Source: CBDUUP01 sp965370435
GTDB taxonomy: Bacteria; Chloroflexota; Anaerolineae; Anaerolineales; UBA11579
Direction of reading: 5' to 3'
DNA: 11,864 nt
Assembly: GCA_965370435.1 (NCBI GenBank)
Contig: CBDUUP010000106.1
Location: 1 to 11,864 of the forward strand
Shown: one piece after another, positions 11,590 to 11,864 of the stretch
Numbering within the stretch: position 1 is the stretch's first letter
Layout of the letters: every line of letters begins with the position of its first letter
Program-made: the position numbers and the translations under genes
The notes under the pieces: generated by a model
Told to the model about the DNA's origin: nothing
Seen by the model: the letters and a program-made list of their open reading frames with translations, nothing else
The model's database searches: none

Positions 11590-11864
11590 ATGACGGAAAA
11601 GATTATTAAGCCGGCGCGGACTCGATTCGCGCCCTCCCCTACCGGGTCTACCCATCTGGGCAGCGCACGTACGGCGTTATATCCCTTTCTATTTGCACGT
11701 CAAACGGGGGGGCAGTTCATCCTGCGGATCGAGGATACCGATAGCAAGCGTTACGTCGCGGAGGCGGAAGAGGAATTGATGAGCAGCCTGCGCTGGCTGG
11801 GCATCGTGTGGGACGAAGGGACCGACGTGGGCGGGCCTTATGGACCTTACCGCCAGTCGGAGCG
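11590..11864 (+). CDS. gltX: Glutamate-tRNA ligase, N-terminal part (runs off the right edge)
   Basis: GltX charges tRNA-Glu with glutamate in the cytoplasm. Ninety-one complete codons are visible. The class I catalytic start is clear: RFAPSPTGSTHLGSARTAL, where H22-L-G-S25 is the HIGH signature, followed by FILRIEDTDSKRY and LRWLGIVWDEG, all typical of the GluRS Rossmann fold. GGAG (11582-11585) precedes the ATG by 4 nt. The serine in place of the last histidine/glycine region of HIGH (HLGS) is a conservative variant seen in this family, where HxGG is common. The KMSKS part and anticodon-binding domain lie outside the window, so a discriminating or non-discriminating enzyme cannot be told apart. 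It is probably a separate transcription unit from rodA. Confidence 0.93.
   Translation, partial: MTEKIIKPARTRFAPSPTGSTHLGSARTALYPFLFARQTGGQFILRIEDTDSKRYVAEAEEELMSSLRWLGIVWDEGTDVGGPYGPYRQSE

Overview
The window holds a nearly complete cell-shape and septum-placement cluster. In order it contains glmS (minus strand), then on the plus strand mreB, mreC, mreD, mrdA (PBP2), minC, minD, minE and rodA, and finally the 5' end of gltX. Protein architecture and gene order suit a rod-shaped or filamentous bacterium. The GC-rich genes separated by long gaps full of short degenerate tandem repeats and GC-rich hairpins look to me like Chloroflexota (Anaerolineae-like). That assignment is an inference from style, since no rRNA is present.

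Layout. Positions 1-233 are an AT-rich gap, and the first three bases look like the start codon of a further minus-strand gene leaving on the left. glmS (234-2075, minus) makes glucosamine-6-phosphate, the entry to peptidoglycan precursors. Positions 2076-2910 form a divergent 835 bp gap with a glmS promoter, a block of GC-rich palindromes, a 9-bp tandem array, one or two promoters for the mre genes and a leader of about 200 nt that can fold. mreB (TTG start) is followed by a hairpin plus T-run, then mreC, a gap with two palindromic repeats, mreD, and mrdA overlapping mreD by 4 bp. A 387 bp gap follows, with a consensus extended -10 promoter and an 8-bp tandem array interrupted by two near-identical spacers. 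Then come minC, minD and minE, closely packed with good ribosome binding sites for minD and minE. A 214 bp gap carries a third kind of short tandem repeat, then rodA, whose stop codon lies inside a second 9-bp array. A 203 bp imperfect inverted-repeat element, a promoter and gltX complete the window.

How the genes work together. MreB filaments with MreC and MreD organise the RodA glycosyltransferase and the PBP2 transpeptidase for side-wall growth. MinC, MinD and MinE keep FtsZ away from poles or other wrong sites. GlmS supplies amino sugar for the wall. Having both systems in one cluster links elongation with division-site choice.

No phage, transposase, CRISPR array, tRNA or defence gene was found, and no coding region looks like an unknown system. 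What is unusual lies between the genes: three sequence-unrelated families of 8-9 bp degenerate tandem repeats, two kinds of hairpin repeat, a foldable mreB leader and a probable attenuator between mreB and mreC.
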